This document shows, in pieces, positions 7,815-16,505 of a stretch of 64,000 nucleotides of DNA. The notes below the pieces were generated by a model that worked only from the letters and a program-made list of their open reading frames with translations, was not told the DNA's origin and did no database searches. Source of the stretch: Runella aurantiaca. Lineage in GTDB: Bacteria; Bacteroidota; Bacteroidia; Cytophagales; Spirosomataceae. Within the stretch, counting starts at the first letter, position 1. Each line of letters opens with the position of its first letter. The stretch is taken from NCBI RefSeq assembly GCF_003339505.1, contig NZ_QPIW01000005.1, positions 186,001 to 250,000 on the forward strand. The letters run 5' to 3'. A program made the translations under genes and the position numbers.

Positions 7815-8669
7815 TTATCGAATCATTTTTTCAATAGGAATGACTAAGATCCCTTCGGCACCAGCTTCGCGTATTTTTTCGATATTGGTCCAAAAATCAT
7901 TTTCATTGATAACCGAATGAAGTGACACCCAGCCTTCGGTCACCAGCGGCAATACGGTCGGTGCTTTCATGCCCGGAATGTATTGCATGATTTTGTCGAC
8001 GGCCTCGGCAGGACAATTGAGCAGAATGTATTTGTGATTTTGCGCCGCTTGTACCGCCTTAATCCTAAACATGATTTTGTCTAGCAACAAGGCTTTTTCT
8101 TCACTCAGATTGGGGGCTGCAATCAAAATTGCTTCCGAACGGTAAATAACCTCTACTTCTTTAAGGCCGTTGCTCAACAGGGTACTTCCAGAGCTTACGA
8201 TGTCACACACGGCATCGGCAAGACCAATGCTTGGCGCAATTTCAACCGAACCACTAATTTCGTGAATATCGGCTTCTACGCCATTTTCTTTCAGGTAATT
8301 GCCCAAAATACGCGGATACGACGTAGCAATGCCCCGACCTTGAAGGTCTTCAACGCCGTTCCATTGTGTACCGCGCGGAATAGCCAACGACAAACGGCAC
8401 TTCGAGAATCCTAATTTATGCACTACGGTCACCTGACGGCCCGTTTCGGTATATACATTTTCACCAACAATGCCCAAATCAGCCACGCCGTCTTCGACGT
8501 AACCTGGAATATCATCGTCGCGTAGGAATAAAAATTCGGCGGGAAAATTGGCAGAAATAGACTTTAACTTTCCGGATGAACTGCTATCGAACTGAATACC
8601 GCATTCTTTGAATAATTTGATGGAATCGTCGCTGAGACGTCCGGATTTTTGAATGGCAATGCGTAACAT
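7815..8669 (-). CDS. hisG: ATP phosphoribosyltransferase, long form
   Basis: This 284-aa enzyme catalyses the first, feedback-inhibited step of histidine synthesis. It begins MLRIAIQKSGRLSDDSIKLF; an in-frame upstream start at 8699 adds ten unconserved residues. The catalytic domain includes DLGIVGENVY, and DAVCDIVSSGSTLLSNGL binds phosphoribosyl pyrophosphate. A C-terminal ACT-like HisG_C domain (residues ~210-284, including TVLPLVTEGWVSLHSVI) marks the long, homohexameric HisG that does not need HisZ. It is preceded by a His-rich leader peptide and promoter. Confidence 0.96.
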   Translation of the reverse strand: MLRIAIQKSGRLSDDSIKLFKECGIQFDSSSSGKLKSISANFPAEFLFLRDDDIPGYVEDGVADLGIVGENVYTETGRQVTVVHKLGFSKCRLSLAIPRGTQWNGVEDLQGRGIATSYPRILGNYLKENGVEADIHEISGSVEIAPSIGLADAVCDIVSSGSTLLSNGLKEVEVIYRSEAILIAAPNLSEEKALLLDKIMFRIKAVQAAQNHKYILLNCPAEAVDKIMQYIPGMKAPTVLPLVTEGWVSLHSVINENDFWTNIEKIREAGAEGILVIPIEKMIR

Positions 8670-8830
8670 TTTTGAATAACGAAAAGAATAGATGAGCAAA
8701 TGATTGAGTGGGGTTCACTACCTGTGCGCGTACGATTGCCTGAGCAAAAGTCATTCTAACACTAAATAGGGAGACAAAGTTAATGAAAACACATGACTTA
8801 TATCCTGAAGTCCTGCGCATGGAATGGTAT

Positions 8831-8893
8831 CTACGCTCGCCCGCAGGCGTGGTGGTGGTGATGTCGAAAAAAAGCGTAATTGCGTGTTTTCAC
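8831..8893 (-). CDS. hisL: his operon leader peptide with five His codons
   Basis: A 20-codon reading frame with a GTG start (8893-8891) and TAG stop (8833-8831) begins VKTRNYAFFR, then has five consecutive His codons (CAT, then four CAC, 8863-8849), then ACGRA. It lies about 160 bp upstream of hisG and about 25 bp downstream of a well-formed promoter, as expected of an attenuation leader. Just after the His run CGCC-TGCG-GGCG can form a hairpin, and CCTGCG (8847-8842) can instead pair with CGCAGG (8817-8812). A classic T-run terminator before hisG was not found, so the regulatory mechanism is uncertain. Confidence 0.7.
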   Translation of the reverse strand: MKTRNYAFFRHHHHHACGRA

Positions 8894-8917
8894 GAAGAAT
8901 TGTACAAATTGATGCTG

Positions 8918-8948
8918 CAAATGTAGGGTAGGCGCGCAGGATTGTCAA
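8918..8948 (-). promoter_or_regulatory. his operon promoter
   Basis: On the minus strand TTG (8948-8946, within TTGAC) is followed after 20 bp by TACATTTG (8925-8918), a full match to the Bacteroidota -7 consensus TAnnTTTG. The predicted transcription start is about 15-20 nt before the hisL GTG. Confidence 0.65.
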
Positions 8949-8972
8949 GGATTTGTACAAAAAATAAGAATA

Positions 8973-9953
8973 TTAGCCCAAAACAACGCCTAAATTGCCT
9001 TCTTGGGCTTTACGAACTAAGTAACTCGCCACGGCTAAATCCTGTACAGCATTGCCTACGGACTTAAAAACCGTGATTTCATCCTCCGAAATGCGTCCTG
9101 GTCTTGCTCCCAAAATAATCTCACCTAGCTCCACAAAATTTGAAGTATCTCTGAGCAATCCCTCCTTCATAGGCAAGACAATATCTCCCGCTTCGGCAAC
9201 GGCCGCCGTTCGTTGGTCTACTACGATGGCCGCCGCCTGCATGGTCTGCCCGGGAATTTCGCGGGCATCGGGGCGGTACGAACCTACGCCGTTGATGTGG
9301 ACACCTTTCTTGAGGTGTAAGTGTTCAAAAACAGGCACGTTTGACGTAGTGGCAGCGCATATAATATCTGCCTCTAACAACTGCTCAGGGGCGTGTGCTA
9401 TTTCCATTTTCAGCCCCATTCTAGCCTGCATTTCTTTACAAAAAACTTCTGTATTTTCAGGATTTCGCCCAAAAACTAGCACTTTTTGCAGCGCCCGTAC
9501 GGCAGCAACTCCCTCAACCTGCGTACGTGCCTGCGCTCCAGTACCAAAAACCGCCAACACAGTCGCGTTTTTGCGGGCCAATAAATCTGTTGCCAAGCCA
9601 GACGCCGCTGCCGTTCGTAAGGCGGTCAGGTATTCGGCATCCAACAGCGCCAGCGGCTGTCCGTTGGCGCCATCCATCACAAGCATCAGTCCGTGAATCA
9701 AAGGCAGATTTTTCGCTGGATTGTCCCTAAAAATCGTGACCACTTTCAGACCCAAAGCTTCGGCCGATGGCAGATACACGGGCATAAAGAGCGTTTGGGC
9801 GTTTTGTGCGGGCTGCGGCAGGTTTACCCTCAAAGGTACCACTGCCTCTCCCGCTGAGAGGCTACGAAAGGCTTCTTTCATCAATTCGATGGCCTCGGTC
9901 ATGGTTACTCCTTCTTCGACGGCCTGACGGGAAAAATAACGAAGTTGAAACAT
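8973..9953 (-). CDS. Ornithine cyclodeaminase/mu-crystallin family reductase, probable pyrroline-2-carboxylate reductase
   Basis: A 326-aa NAD(P)-dependent protein with the family's Rossmann motif VFGTGAQARTQVEG and active-site region TALRTAAASGLATDLLA. Family members act as ornithine cyclodeaminase, alanine dehydrogenase or delta1-pyrroline-2-carboxylate reductase. Because a trans-3-hydroxyproline dehydratase gene lies on the same strand just upstream (10350-11405), the third role is the best guess: it would reduce the dehydratase product to L-proline. An unrelated small gene separates the two. The his promoter begins directly after its stop codon. Confidence 0.75.
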   Translation of the reverse strand: MFQLRYFSRQAVEEGVTMTEAIELMKEAFRSLSAGEAVVPLRVNLPQPAQNAQTLFMPVYLPSAEALGLKVVTIFRDNPAKNLPLIHGLMLVMDGANGQPLALLDAEYLTALRTAAASGLATDLLARKNATVLAVFGTGAQARTQVEGVAAVRALQKVLVFGRNPENTEVFCKEMQARMGLKMEIAHAPEQLLEADIICAATTSNVPVFEHLHLKKGVHINGVGSYRPDAREIPGQTMQAAAIVVDQRTAAVAEAGDIVLPMKEGLLRDTSNFVELGEIILGARPGRISEDEITVFKSVGNAVQDLAVASYLVRKAQEGNLGVVLG

Positions 9954-9977
9954 TTTCAGAAAAATATATTTTAATTT

Positions 9978-10331
9978 CTATTGGTTAGTAAATTTATCCA
10001 ATGTCTCTTTGGCTAATTGCACAATCTGTAACCAATGAATATTTTCAAGTATTTCGGGGATGTCAGGAATGTCTTTTGATAATATATCTAATGACACGTT
10101 GAACTTGTTATCGAAGTCTCTGAGCCATTTCAATTCATTTTCATTCCAAATCTCTCTAAACCATTTTTGATTTTGATGATATTTGTAAAACCCATCCCAT
10201 TGAGCAATTAACTCGTATGGAATATGAACAAAAGGCACAGATCTTTTATAACCAATTTGCCTTTCATTTGAGGCTAATGTGTAGAAAAAATCCATGATAT
10301 GGTTTCTTGAGTTTTTTTGTAACTCAGTCAT
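9978..10331 (-). CDS. Hypothetical protein, 117 aa
   Basis: I do not recognise this family. The product is soluble-looking and rich in Trp, Tyr and charged residues (WDGFYKYHQNQKWFREIWNENELKWL), without a signal peptide or membrane helix. The frame begins MTELQKNSRNHIMDFF. It lies 18 bp after the dehydratase and 24 bp before the reductase on the same strand, so it is likely cotranscribed. Its DNA is more AT-rich than both neighbours, which hints at a later insertion into the two-gene unit. Confidence 0.55.
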   Translation of the reverse strand: MTELQKNSRNHIMDFFYTLASNERQIGYKRSVPFVHIPYELIAQWDGFYKYHQNQKWFREIWNENELKWLRDFDNKFNVSLDILSKDIPDIPEILENIHWLQIVQLAKETLDKFTNQ

Positions 10332-10349
10332 TGGTTGTTAGAATTAAAT

Positions 10350-11405
10350 TTACCGTAAAAAGAATCCTTTCCCCAATTCATCTTTTGGGTCAATCAAAAA
10401 GGTGTTTTTACCGCAAATATGAGCGGTTCCTTCCACTTCAGGGATGACTGCCGCGTGTGGGCCAAAGGTCGTGATGGATTGAACAGAAGCCGTAAAGCGA
10501 CTCCCTACGATGCTCTCAATCACCATCGGTTGGTTGATGGCCAGCTCCCCACGCGCGTGTTGCAACGCCACGCGCCCGCTCACCCCCGTTCCGGTAGGAC
10601 TGCGATCCACTTCGCCATCGGCAAAAATGCATACGTTTCGGCTGTCAACGCCTTCGGCATGGCCTTTTCCGTATAAAATGGTCCCGTATAAAAAGCTTAA
10701 ATCTTCCTCAAAAGGATGCACAATTGAAAGTGAATCCATCACGGCCTTTTTGATGGTCATTCCTTTTTCAATCAACAAACGATAATCTTCAGTCGTCATT
10801 TCCATGCCCAGTGCGTCTGCGTCTACATAAGCATAAAAAGCCCCTCCGTAGACCACATCAAATCGCACTTCGCCCAATCCTTTAATCATCAAAGAGTGGT
10901 CGCGGTACAAGACAAAAGAAGGTACATTTTGAAATTTTACCGACGTTATCTGGCCATTTCGCACGTTGGCAAAGGCCGTAATCAAGCCCGCTGGCGCATC
11001 AATTCTGACCGTTGTAACGGGTTCTTTTGCCTCAATCAATCCTAATTCAACCGCCACCTTGGTCACCGCAATAATGCCGTGCCCACACATGGAACTGTAG
11101 CCTTCATTGTGCAAAAAAATCACTCCAAAATCAGCCTCTTCTGTTACTGGTTCGGTGACGATACACCCGTACATATCCGCATGACCACGCGGCTCCCACA
11201 TCAAGGCTTTGCGCAAATGGTCAAGGTTTGTTTTTAAATAAGCCCGTCGTTCCAGAATTGTATTCCCCCTGATTTCGGGTAATCCATCGGTGATAATTCG
11301 CAACGGTTCTCCGCCGGTATGGGCGTCGATGGCGGTCAATTGAAGCCAATCTTGGGGCGGTTTCCAGGCATTAAGGGCACGGAGGCGTTGATAAAAAGGA
11401 GTCAT
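10350..11405 (-). CDS. trans-3-hydroxy-L-proline dehydratase (proline racemase superfamily)
   Basis: A 351-aa protein of the proline racemase fold (IDAHTGGEPLRI near the N-terminus). The first catalytic site has Cys (SSMCGHGIIAV), but the second site reads RSPTGTGVSGR, with Thr where racemases and 4-hydroxyproline epimerases have Cys. A Cys/Thr pair is the known mark of trans-3-hydroxy-L-proline dehydratase, which yields delta1-pyrroline-2-carboxylate. The ATG at 11405 gives the family length; the longer in-frame start at 11486 adds 27 unlikely residues. The downstream reductase supports the assignment. Confidence 0.85.
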   Translation of the reverse strand: MTPFYQRLRALNAWKPPQDWLQLTAIDAHTGGEPLRIITDGLPEIRGNTILERRAYLKTNLDHLRKALMWEPRGHADMYGCIVTEPVTEEADFGVIFLHNEGYSSMCGHGIIAVTKVAVELGLIEAKEPVTTVRIDAPAGLITAFANVRNGQITSVKFQNVPSFVLYRDHSLMIKGLGEVRFDVVYGGAFYAYVDADALGMEMTTEDYRLLIEKGMTIKKAVMDSLSIVHPFEEDLSFLYGTILYGKGHAEGVDSRNVCIFADGEVDRSPTGTGVSGRVALQHARGELAINQPMVIESIVGSRFTASVQSITTFGPHAAVIPEVEGTAHICGKNTFLIDPKDELGKGFFLR

Positions 11406-11489
11406 AAACGGAAAGAATACGGGGACAGTATTTTTGAAAGTGCATCGAAAATAACTACATTTCGACCAATTTTCTAAAAAAGACACACG

Positions 11490-11969
11490 ATGAAAATAGG
11501 ATTCCTACAATTTTGCCTAGTAGCTACCCTTTTTATAAGTTTTCAAACAATGGCGCAATATGGTGGCTACGGTGGAGGATACGGCGGCGGCTATGGCCGT
11601 GGATACGGTTCCCGCAGCATGAATCAACTTCCTTCAACGCCCAAAAAACCACTTACACCCGACCAAATTGCCGAAGAGCAAACCAAATGGTTGTCAAAAA
11701 AAGTAAAACTTACCGAAGATCAATCAATCTCTATTGAAACACTCAATTTGGACCATGCCCTGAAATTAAGCGATTATCAGGAGGCGTTTATGAAAATCCA
11801 CGCCAATTCACGCCCTTCTCCGCAGGAAATCCAACAAATCAGGGAAACGGTGGACAAATGGCAAACGGAAAAAGACGAAAAATTCAAAGGGATTCTCACG
11901 CCTGAGCAGTGGGCAATCTACGAAAAGAAGAAAAAAGGAATGCCGTATACCCAAACTTCCAAAAATTAA
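11490..11969 (+). CDS. Secreted Gly/Tyr-rich protein with Spy/LTXXQ-like region
   Basis: A 159-aa protein with a signal peptide (MKIGFLQFCLVATLFISFQTMAQ), then a Gly-Tyr repeat tract (YGGYGGGYGGGYGRGYGS), then a helical region with two spaced motifs resembling LTxxQ (LTPDQIAEE, LTEDQSISI) and a late LTPEQWAIYEK. Such motifs occur in periplasmic Spy/CpxP-like and DUF4890-type proteins. The role is unknown. A plausible promoter is TTG-N19-TACATTTC just upstream; it shares a short divergent region with the dehydratase gene. Confidence 0.65.
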   Translation: MKIGFLQFCLVATLFISFQTMAQYGGYGGGYGGGYGRGYGSRSMNQLPSTPKKPLTPDQIAEEQTKWLSKKVKLTEDQSISIETLNLDHALKLSDYQEAFMKIHANSRPSPQEIQQIRETVDKWQTEKDEKFKGILTPEQWAIYEKKKKGMPYTQTSKN

Positions 11970-11971
11970 TT

Positions 11972-12011
11972 TTTTGGTCAGGAGTTGTGATAAGCCAACT
12001 CCTGACCAAAA
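11972..12011. terminator. Bidirectional terminator between convergent genes
   Basis: TTTTGGTCAGGAGTTG (11972-11987) and CAACTCCTGACCAAAA (11996-12011) form a perfect 16-bp stem with an 8-nt loop. It lies between the stop of the plus-strand secreted protein and the stop of the minus-strand dehydrogenase, with A/T ends on both sides. Confidence 0.85.
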
Positions 12012-12019
12012 GCTGCTAA

Positions 12020-13267
12020 CTAGCTAAAACGCAAAGGATTAAAGGCCTGCACCTGCATAGATTCTGCCTTGCCCGTCACAATTTCAGCGACTAATTTTCC
12101 CGTAGCAGGGCCCAAACTCACGCCCATCATTCCATGCCCCGTGGCGAGTGTAACATTATCCAGTCCTTTTACCCGTCCGATGTAAGGCAATCCGTCGGGC
12201 GAACAAGGCCGCAAGCCACGCCATACCTTGTCTACTTCGGGCAACTGTACTTCCAATTCGGGGTAATAATTCGTAATTCCCTGCACAATTCCCCGCACGC
12301 GGTTCATATTGACCGTCATATCCGTTCCTGCCACTTCCAAAGTACCTGCAAAGCGTAAGTCCCCACCCATAGGAGTCGCCGTGGCGCGCGCTTCAAGCAT
12401 GATGGCGGGTACGTGGATATTATTTTTCACATTTTTAAGCATAAAACTGTAGCCTTTCCCGCCCTGTAAAGGCAACGAAATACCCAACTTCTCCGTCAAA
12501 ACAGGCGACCAAGCACCCGCTGCAATGATTAGTTCTTCGGTTTTATGGCTTCCTTTGGCCGTTTGTACCGCCGTTATTTTTGTTCCTTTTTTCTCAAAAC
12601 CAAGCACCTCTTCGTTCTCCAAAATCTGCACTCCCTGTTTTTTAAGAAAGGCTAATAAATTCTTAATAAGCAAGTTGGGCGTTATGTGAGCATCACCTGG
12701 GTAATAGACTGCGCCGCGCACATCTACCCGTACCTCAGGCTCAAGCGCCTGCACTTGAGCGCCGTTCAGCATCTCAGCCACGATGCCCGCCTGATTGGCC
12801 AAGTGCGCTTCTTCGGCCATTTCGTGCTCGGTATCGGCGTTTTTGTAGAGCATCAACAATCCGCGCTCGTGCCATCCAAAATCTATGTCGCCAGAAGCGG
12901 CCAAGTCTTGAAAGAGTTTTTTGGAAAGCAAACTTATATCCCGCAAAATAGGAATGGAACGTTGGACGTGTTGTTCGGTGGAATATTTATAAAACAGCAG
13001 CCCCCATTTCATCAAATCCCAACTCAACCGTGGCTTTACATAAAACGGACTGGTGGATTTGAGCATCCAGCGCAAGCCTTTGGCAATCATGCCCGGCTGG
13101 GCCAACGGCACAATATGACTCGGGACAATCATGCCTGCATTGCCAAAAGAGCACCCGTCAAGAAACGCCCCTTGCTCAATGATGGTGACCGAATGGCCCG
13201 CTTTTTGAAGATAATACGCCGAAAAAAGGCCGCTTACCCCTCCCCCGATAATCGTTACTGAATTCAT
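12020..13267 (-). CDS. FAD-dependent D-amino-acid dehydrogenase (DadA-like)
   Basis: This 415-aa flavoprotein opens with the dinucleotide-binding motif IIGGGVSGLFSAYYLQKAG and EQ at the end of strand 2, followed by DAO-family segments GNAGMIVPSHIVPLA, MLKSTSPFYVKP and, near the C-terminus, WRGLRPCSPDGLPYIGR and LATGHGMMGVSLGPATG. It resembles D-amino-acid dehydrogenases, including those that oxidise D-proline or cis-4-hydroxy-D-proline. Proximity to the hydroxyproline dehydratase suggests an imino-acid substrate, but that is inference. It has its own promoter at 13293-13300. Confidence 0.85.
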   Translation of the reverse strand: MNSVTIIGGGVSGLFSAYYLQKAGHSVTIIEQGAFLDGCSFGNAGMIVPSHIVPLAQPGMIAKGLRWMLKSTSPFYVKPRLSWDLMKWGLLFYKYSTEQHVQRSIPILRDISLLSKKLFQDLAASGDIDFGWHERGLLMLYKNADTEHEMAEEAHLANQAGIVAEMLNGAQVQALEPEVRVDVRGAVYYPGDAHITPNLLIKNLLAFLKKQGVQILENEEVLGFEKKGTKITAVQTAKGSHKTEELIIAAGAWSPVLTEKLGISLPLQGGKGYSFMLKNVKNNIHVPAIMLEARATATPMGGDLRFAGTLEVAGTDMTVNMNRVRGIVQGITNYYPELEVQLPEVDKVWRGLRPCSPDGLPYIGRVKGLDNVTLATGHGMMGVSLGPATGKLVAEIVTGKAESMQVQAFNPLRFS

Positions 13268-13292
13268 CGTTTGAAATTTACATTCTTCAGGC

Positions 13293-13300
13293 CAAAGGTA
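13293..13300 (-). promoter_or_regulatory. -7 element of the D-amino-acid dehydrogenase promoter
   Basis: The minus strand reads TACCTTTG, a full match to TAnnTTTG, 26 bp upstream of the ATG at 13267. No convincing -33 TTTG was found. Confidence 0.45.
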
Positions 13301-13392
13301 CGATGCCCCCGAGGAGTTTTCATAGCCAGAAATTGATGAATTTTGATGAAATATTAACTACCCTATTTTTAAGCAGATATAAAGATTTGTTT

Positions 13393-13400
13393 TACATTTG
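13393..13400 (+). promoter_or_regulatory. -7 element upstream of the propeller sensor kinase
   Basis: The plus strand reads TACATTTG, a full match to TAnnTTTG, 72 bp upstream of the GTG start at 13473. It is divergent from the promoter at 13293-13300, about 90 bp away. The -33 region is only T-rich. Confidence 0.45.
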
Positions 13401-13472
13401 TACACTTACTTCCTGTCGTGAATATTCATCATTTCAGCCATATAGAATATTCTCTAAAACAGATTTAGCAAT

Positions 13473-16400
13473 GTGAAGTCAATCAACATTTTAACCGCCA
13501 GCAGATGGGTTGCCCTTTTGCTGTTCTCACTGGTGCTGCGAGTATCAGTGGCGCAGGTGTATTATTTCCGGCACTATGATATTTTTTCGGGGTTGGGCCA
13601 ATCGCAGGTTTCCGACATCGAGCAGGACCGCTTTGGGTACATTTGGCTTTCTACGCGCGGCGGCGGGCTTTCTCGCTTCGACGGGCTGCATTTTACCACC
13701 TACCGAAAAGAGGATAATCTGCCCGCCAATAATATTTTATCACTCGAAATTGACGCCAAAGGCCTGATGTACATCGGTACGCCTTTTGGTCTTTCCATCT
13801 ACGACGGCAAAAATACCCGCCCCGTTTACTCCCCCAACCGCGAACCCTACACAGTGTCCTCCGTTATTGGTGACCAAAAAGGCAATGTGTACGCCATTTG
13901 TAATGCGAGTCAACTGGGAAAAATAGTCAACGACAGCCTTGTTTTTTTGAAGAAAAGCGGCGCAGTTCGCCCCTCCTTTTACAGTGATATGTCGGGCACG
14001 CGCGATAAAAAGTTGATGGTTTCGACCTACAGCGGAGAAATTTTTGAGGTAACCCCCAAAGGACTTCAGTCTCGGTATCATACGCCCGACGGCATGGTCT
14101 TGCGGTGTATTTTATTTGACACCAAAGACAGCCTTTGGCTGGGAACCGAAAAGGGAGTTTTTCGAACCTCTGCCCATAACTATGACATCAAAACCATTGA
14201 TTTACAGTTTATTAGCAAAGAGCTCGCGCAAGAAATGACCGAAACCTCCGACGGCAGTATCTGGATGGGGCTGACCACGGGAGCGATGCGTTACCAAAAA
14301 GGGAACCTCTTAAAATTTGGCGTCCAAAATGGTTTTACAAACTTCATGGTCAAAGGAATGTTGGAAGACCGCGAAGGAAATATCTGGTTTACCACCGACG
14401 GCGACGGCGTCTATAAATTCACCAACCCTGCCTTCACGGGTTTGAATGCTACGTCAGGTTTAAGCAGCAATACCATCTCCTGTTTTGCCCTTTCCCCCGA
14501 CGGAAAATTATGGATTAGCTATTTTGATCATGGAATGGATATTTGGGATACCAAAACCAACAAAATCCTGCCGCTCCCCAAGCCGCTTCTTGGCAAGCGA
14601 GTCAATTGCCTAGCCGTTGATAATGAAGGCAATACCTGGGTTGGACTGGCGGGGGCGGGAGTTTATAAAATTTCAAAAACAGCCATAGAATATATCCCGC
14701 TTGATACATACTTATCTTCGCACGGAGTCGCGCTTTTTATGGAAGCAGGAAAGGGAAAAGAGATGTGGATTAGCACTTCTAATGGGTTAATTTTGCACGA
14801 TGGAACCCAACTCCACCACTATACTTCTAAGCAGGGATTAAAAGGTCGATTTGTACGAAGAACACTCCAACTCAATGACAATGAACTGATTGCTTCTGGC
14901 CCAGGGGGATTGAATATTCTAAAAAACGGTACTATCTACGATTTTATTTACGACCGTGACCTCGCCTCTTTTCCCGCCCTGAGCATGGCCAAACGCCACG
15001 ACGGTCTGCTGGCCTTGGGAAGTTTTGAAGACGGTATTGCGGTGTTTGACCCAAAAACGCGCAAAAAGGAGTATTACACCGTCAAAAATGGGCTTTGTTC
15101 CAACCTGATTTACAACACTATTTTTGACAAGCAAGGCCGATTATGGGTCGGTACCGAGCGCGGCATTGATTTAATCACGATTGATAAAAACCTGAAAATC
15201 AGCAATATTAGACATTACAACGAAACTGACGGCTTTACCGCCCGCGAAACCAACGCCAATACGGCCTTTGTGGCCCCCAACGGGGAATTTTGGATTGGAA
15301 CCATCAAAGGGCTCTTTAGGCACCGCGAGAGCAACGTTAAGTCCCGCCCAGAAGCATTAAAAGTCCATTTTACGGATGTCAGAATTCCTTTTGACACAAC
15401 CGACCTCGCCCACTACGCCCAAAGCCAAAGCAAGTGGAACCAAGTGTACGACGGTTTATCATTACCAAACACCAAAAATCAACTGAGAATCAGCTTTATA
15501 GCCATCAATCACACCCGTCCAGACCACGTTAGGTACCAGTACCAATTGGCAGGAGCGGATGAAGGCTGGCTAGGCCCGACCGACCAAACGGCCGTTGTGT
15601 ACTCCCATCTCACGCCGGGCTGCTATCACTTCAAAGTACGCGCTTCCTACGGCGACAATCAATGGGGAGATATTTCGACCTATACTTTTGAGATTATTCC
15701 ACCTTTTTATCAACGTTGGTGGTTTATATTGCTCATTGTCACCGCTTTGGCATCACTCGGGATTTTATCGCAAAAGCTTTATATTCAATACCGTACACGG
15801 CGGGTATTGGCGTATGAAAAGCTAAAACAGGAAGCCGAGGCCGCCGTAAGGGTACAAATAGCGCAGGATTTTCATGACGAATTAGGCAATCGTTTGGCCG
15901 CCATTCGAATGCAGTCCAACGTGCTCAAACTTCGCTACAATGGGCACGAAAGTGAGGAAAAGCGCATTGTGGGAGAAATTGAAAAAAACGTTGTTAAGCT
16001 CTTCCGAGACACCAAAGATTTCATCTGGTCGATTGACCCCGAAAGCAACCAAATCAACGAACTATCCCTGTATATCAAGGATTTAGGCGAAAATTTATTG
16101 CAAGATACCCCCATTCATTTTCATACCGATATTCGTTTTCCAAACGAGTACGAAAACGTGCATCTGCCACCGGGCCGAAGCATTCAGGTGATTATGATTT
16201 TCAAAGAAGCCTTAACCAACTGCGTCAAGCATGCTCAGTGTCAAAACATCATTTTTCGGGCAACCATCGAAAATCAAATGATGTCTTTTGCCCTGATTGA
16301 CGATGGTACGGGAATCGTATTCCCCACCGAAGGCTATCATAAAGGACTGAATAACATGCGCTTACGCGCCGAACGAATCCATTGTTATTTATCGATTGCG

Positions 16401-16478
16401 CCTACCCCTCCCAAAGGAACAATCGTTTTGCTAAGAGGGAGCATTCCAACTAAAACAGCCTCCCCCAAAAGTAGTTAG
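13473..16478 (+). CDS. Propeller/Y_Y_Y sensor histidine kinase (DesK-type)
   Basis: A 1001-aa membrane sensor with a GTG start. Residues 1-27 are a signal peptide (ending VSVAQ). About 30-660 contain two-component propeller repeats (YIWLSTRGGGLSRFDG, SLWLGTEKGVF, NIWFTTDGDGVYKF, RLWVGTERGIDLI and others). About 668-742 are a Y_Y_Y domain, ~748-770 one transmembrane helix, ~796 a HisKA_3 phosphoacceptor (AQDFHDELGNRLA), and ~909-985 an HATPase domain (FKEALTNCVKHA, LIDDGTGI). It has no receiver domain, unlike hybrid HTCS regulators. The response regulator 27 bp downstream is its likely partner. Confidence 0.93.
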   Translation: MKSINILTASRWVALLLFSLVLRVSVAQVYYFRHYDIFSGLGQSQVSDIEQDRFGYIWLSTRGGGLSRFDGLHFTTYRKEDNLPANNILSLEIDAKGLMYIGTPFGLSIYDGKNTRPVYSPNREPYTVSSVIGDQKGNVYAICNASQLGKIVNDSLVFLKKSGAVRPSFYSDMSGTRDKKLMVSTYSGEIFEVTPKGLQSRYHTPDGMVLRCILFDTKDSLWLGTEKGVFRTSAHNYDIKTIDLQFISKELAQEMTETSDGSIWMGLTTGAMRYQKGNLLKFGVQNGFTNFMVKGMLEDREGNIWFTTDGDGVYKFTNPAFTGLNATSGLSSNTISCFALSPDGKLWISYFDHGMDIWDTKTNKILPLPKPLLGKRVNCLAVDNEGNTWVGLAGAGVYKISKTAIEYIPLDTYLSSHGVALFMEAGKGKEMWISTSNGLILHDGTQLHHYTSKQGLKGRFVRRTLQLNDNELIASGPGGLNILKNGTIYDFIYDRDLASFPALSMAKRHDGLLALGSFEDGIAVFDPKTRKKEYYTVKNGLCSNLIYNTIFDKQGRLWVGTERGIDLITIDKNLKISNIRHYNETDGFTARETNANTAFVAPNGEFWIGTIKGLFRHRESNVKSRPEALKVHFTDVRIPFDTTDLAHYAQSQSKWNQVYDGLSLPNTKNQLRISFIAINHTRPDHVRYQYQLAGADEGWLGPTDQTAVVYSHLTPGCYHFKVRASYGDNQWGDISTYTFEIIPPFYQRWWFILLIVTALASLGILSQKLYIQYRTRRVLAYEKLKQEAEAAVRVQIAQDFHDELGNRLAAIRMQSNVLKLRYNGHESEEKRIVGEIEKNVVKLFRDTKDFIWSIDPESNQINELSLYIKDLGENLLQDTPIHFHTDIRFPNEYENVHLPPGRSIQVIMIFKEALTNCVKHAQCQNIIFRATIENQMMSFALIDDGTGIVFPTEGYHKGLNNMRLRAERIHCYLSIAPTPPKGTIVLLRGSIPTKTASPKSS

Positions 16479-16505
16479 CTTTTGGGGTAAACCTATAAAC
16501 GTATA

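Noticed and set aside
8849-8863. Run of GTG/ACC read as a Thr-rich leader in a third frame
   Set aside because: One frame reads Ile followed by four Thr, but the His frame has a start and stop of leader size and sits before hisG, not a threonine operon.
8751-8960. 69-codon minus-strand frame upstream of hisG (Ser-Pro-rich around the repeat)
   Set aside because: It overlaps the His-leader in another frame and the hisG promoter; the leader explains the GTG-repeat tract better and the 69-codon product has no recognisable feature.
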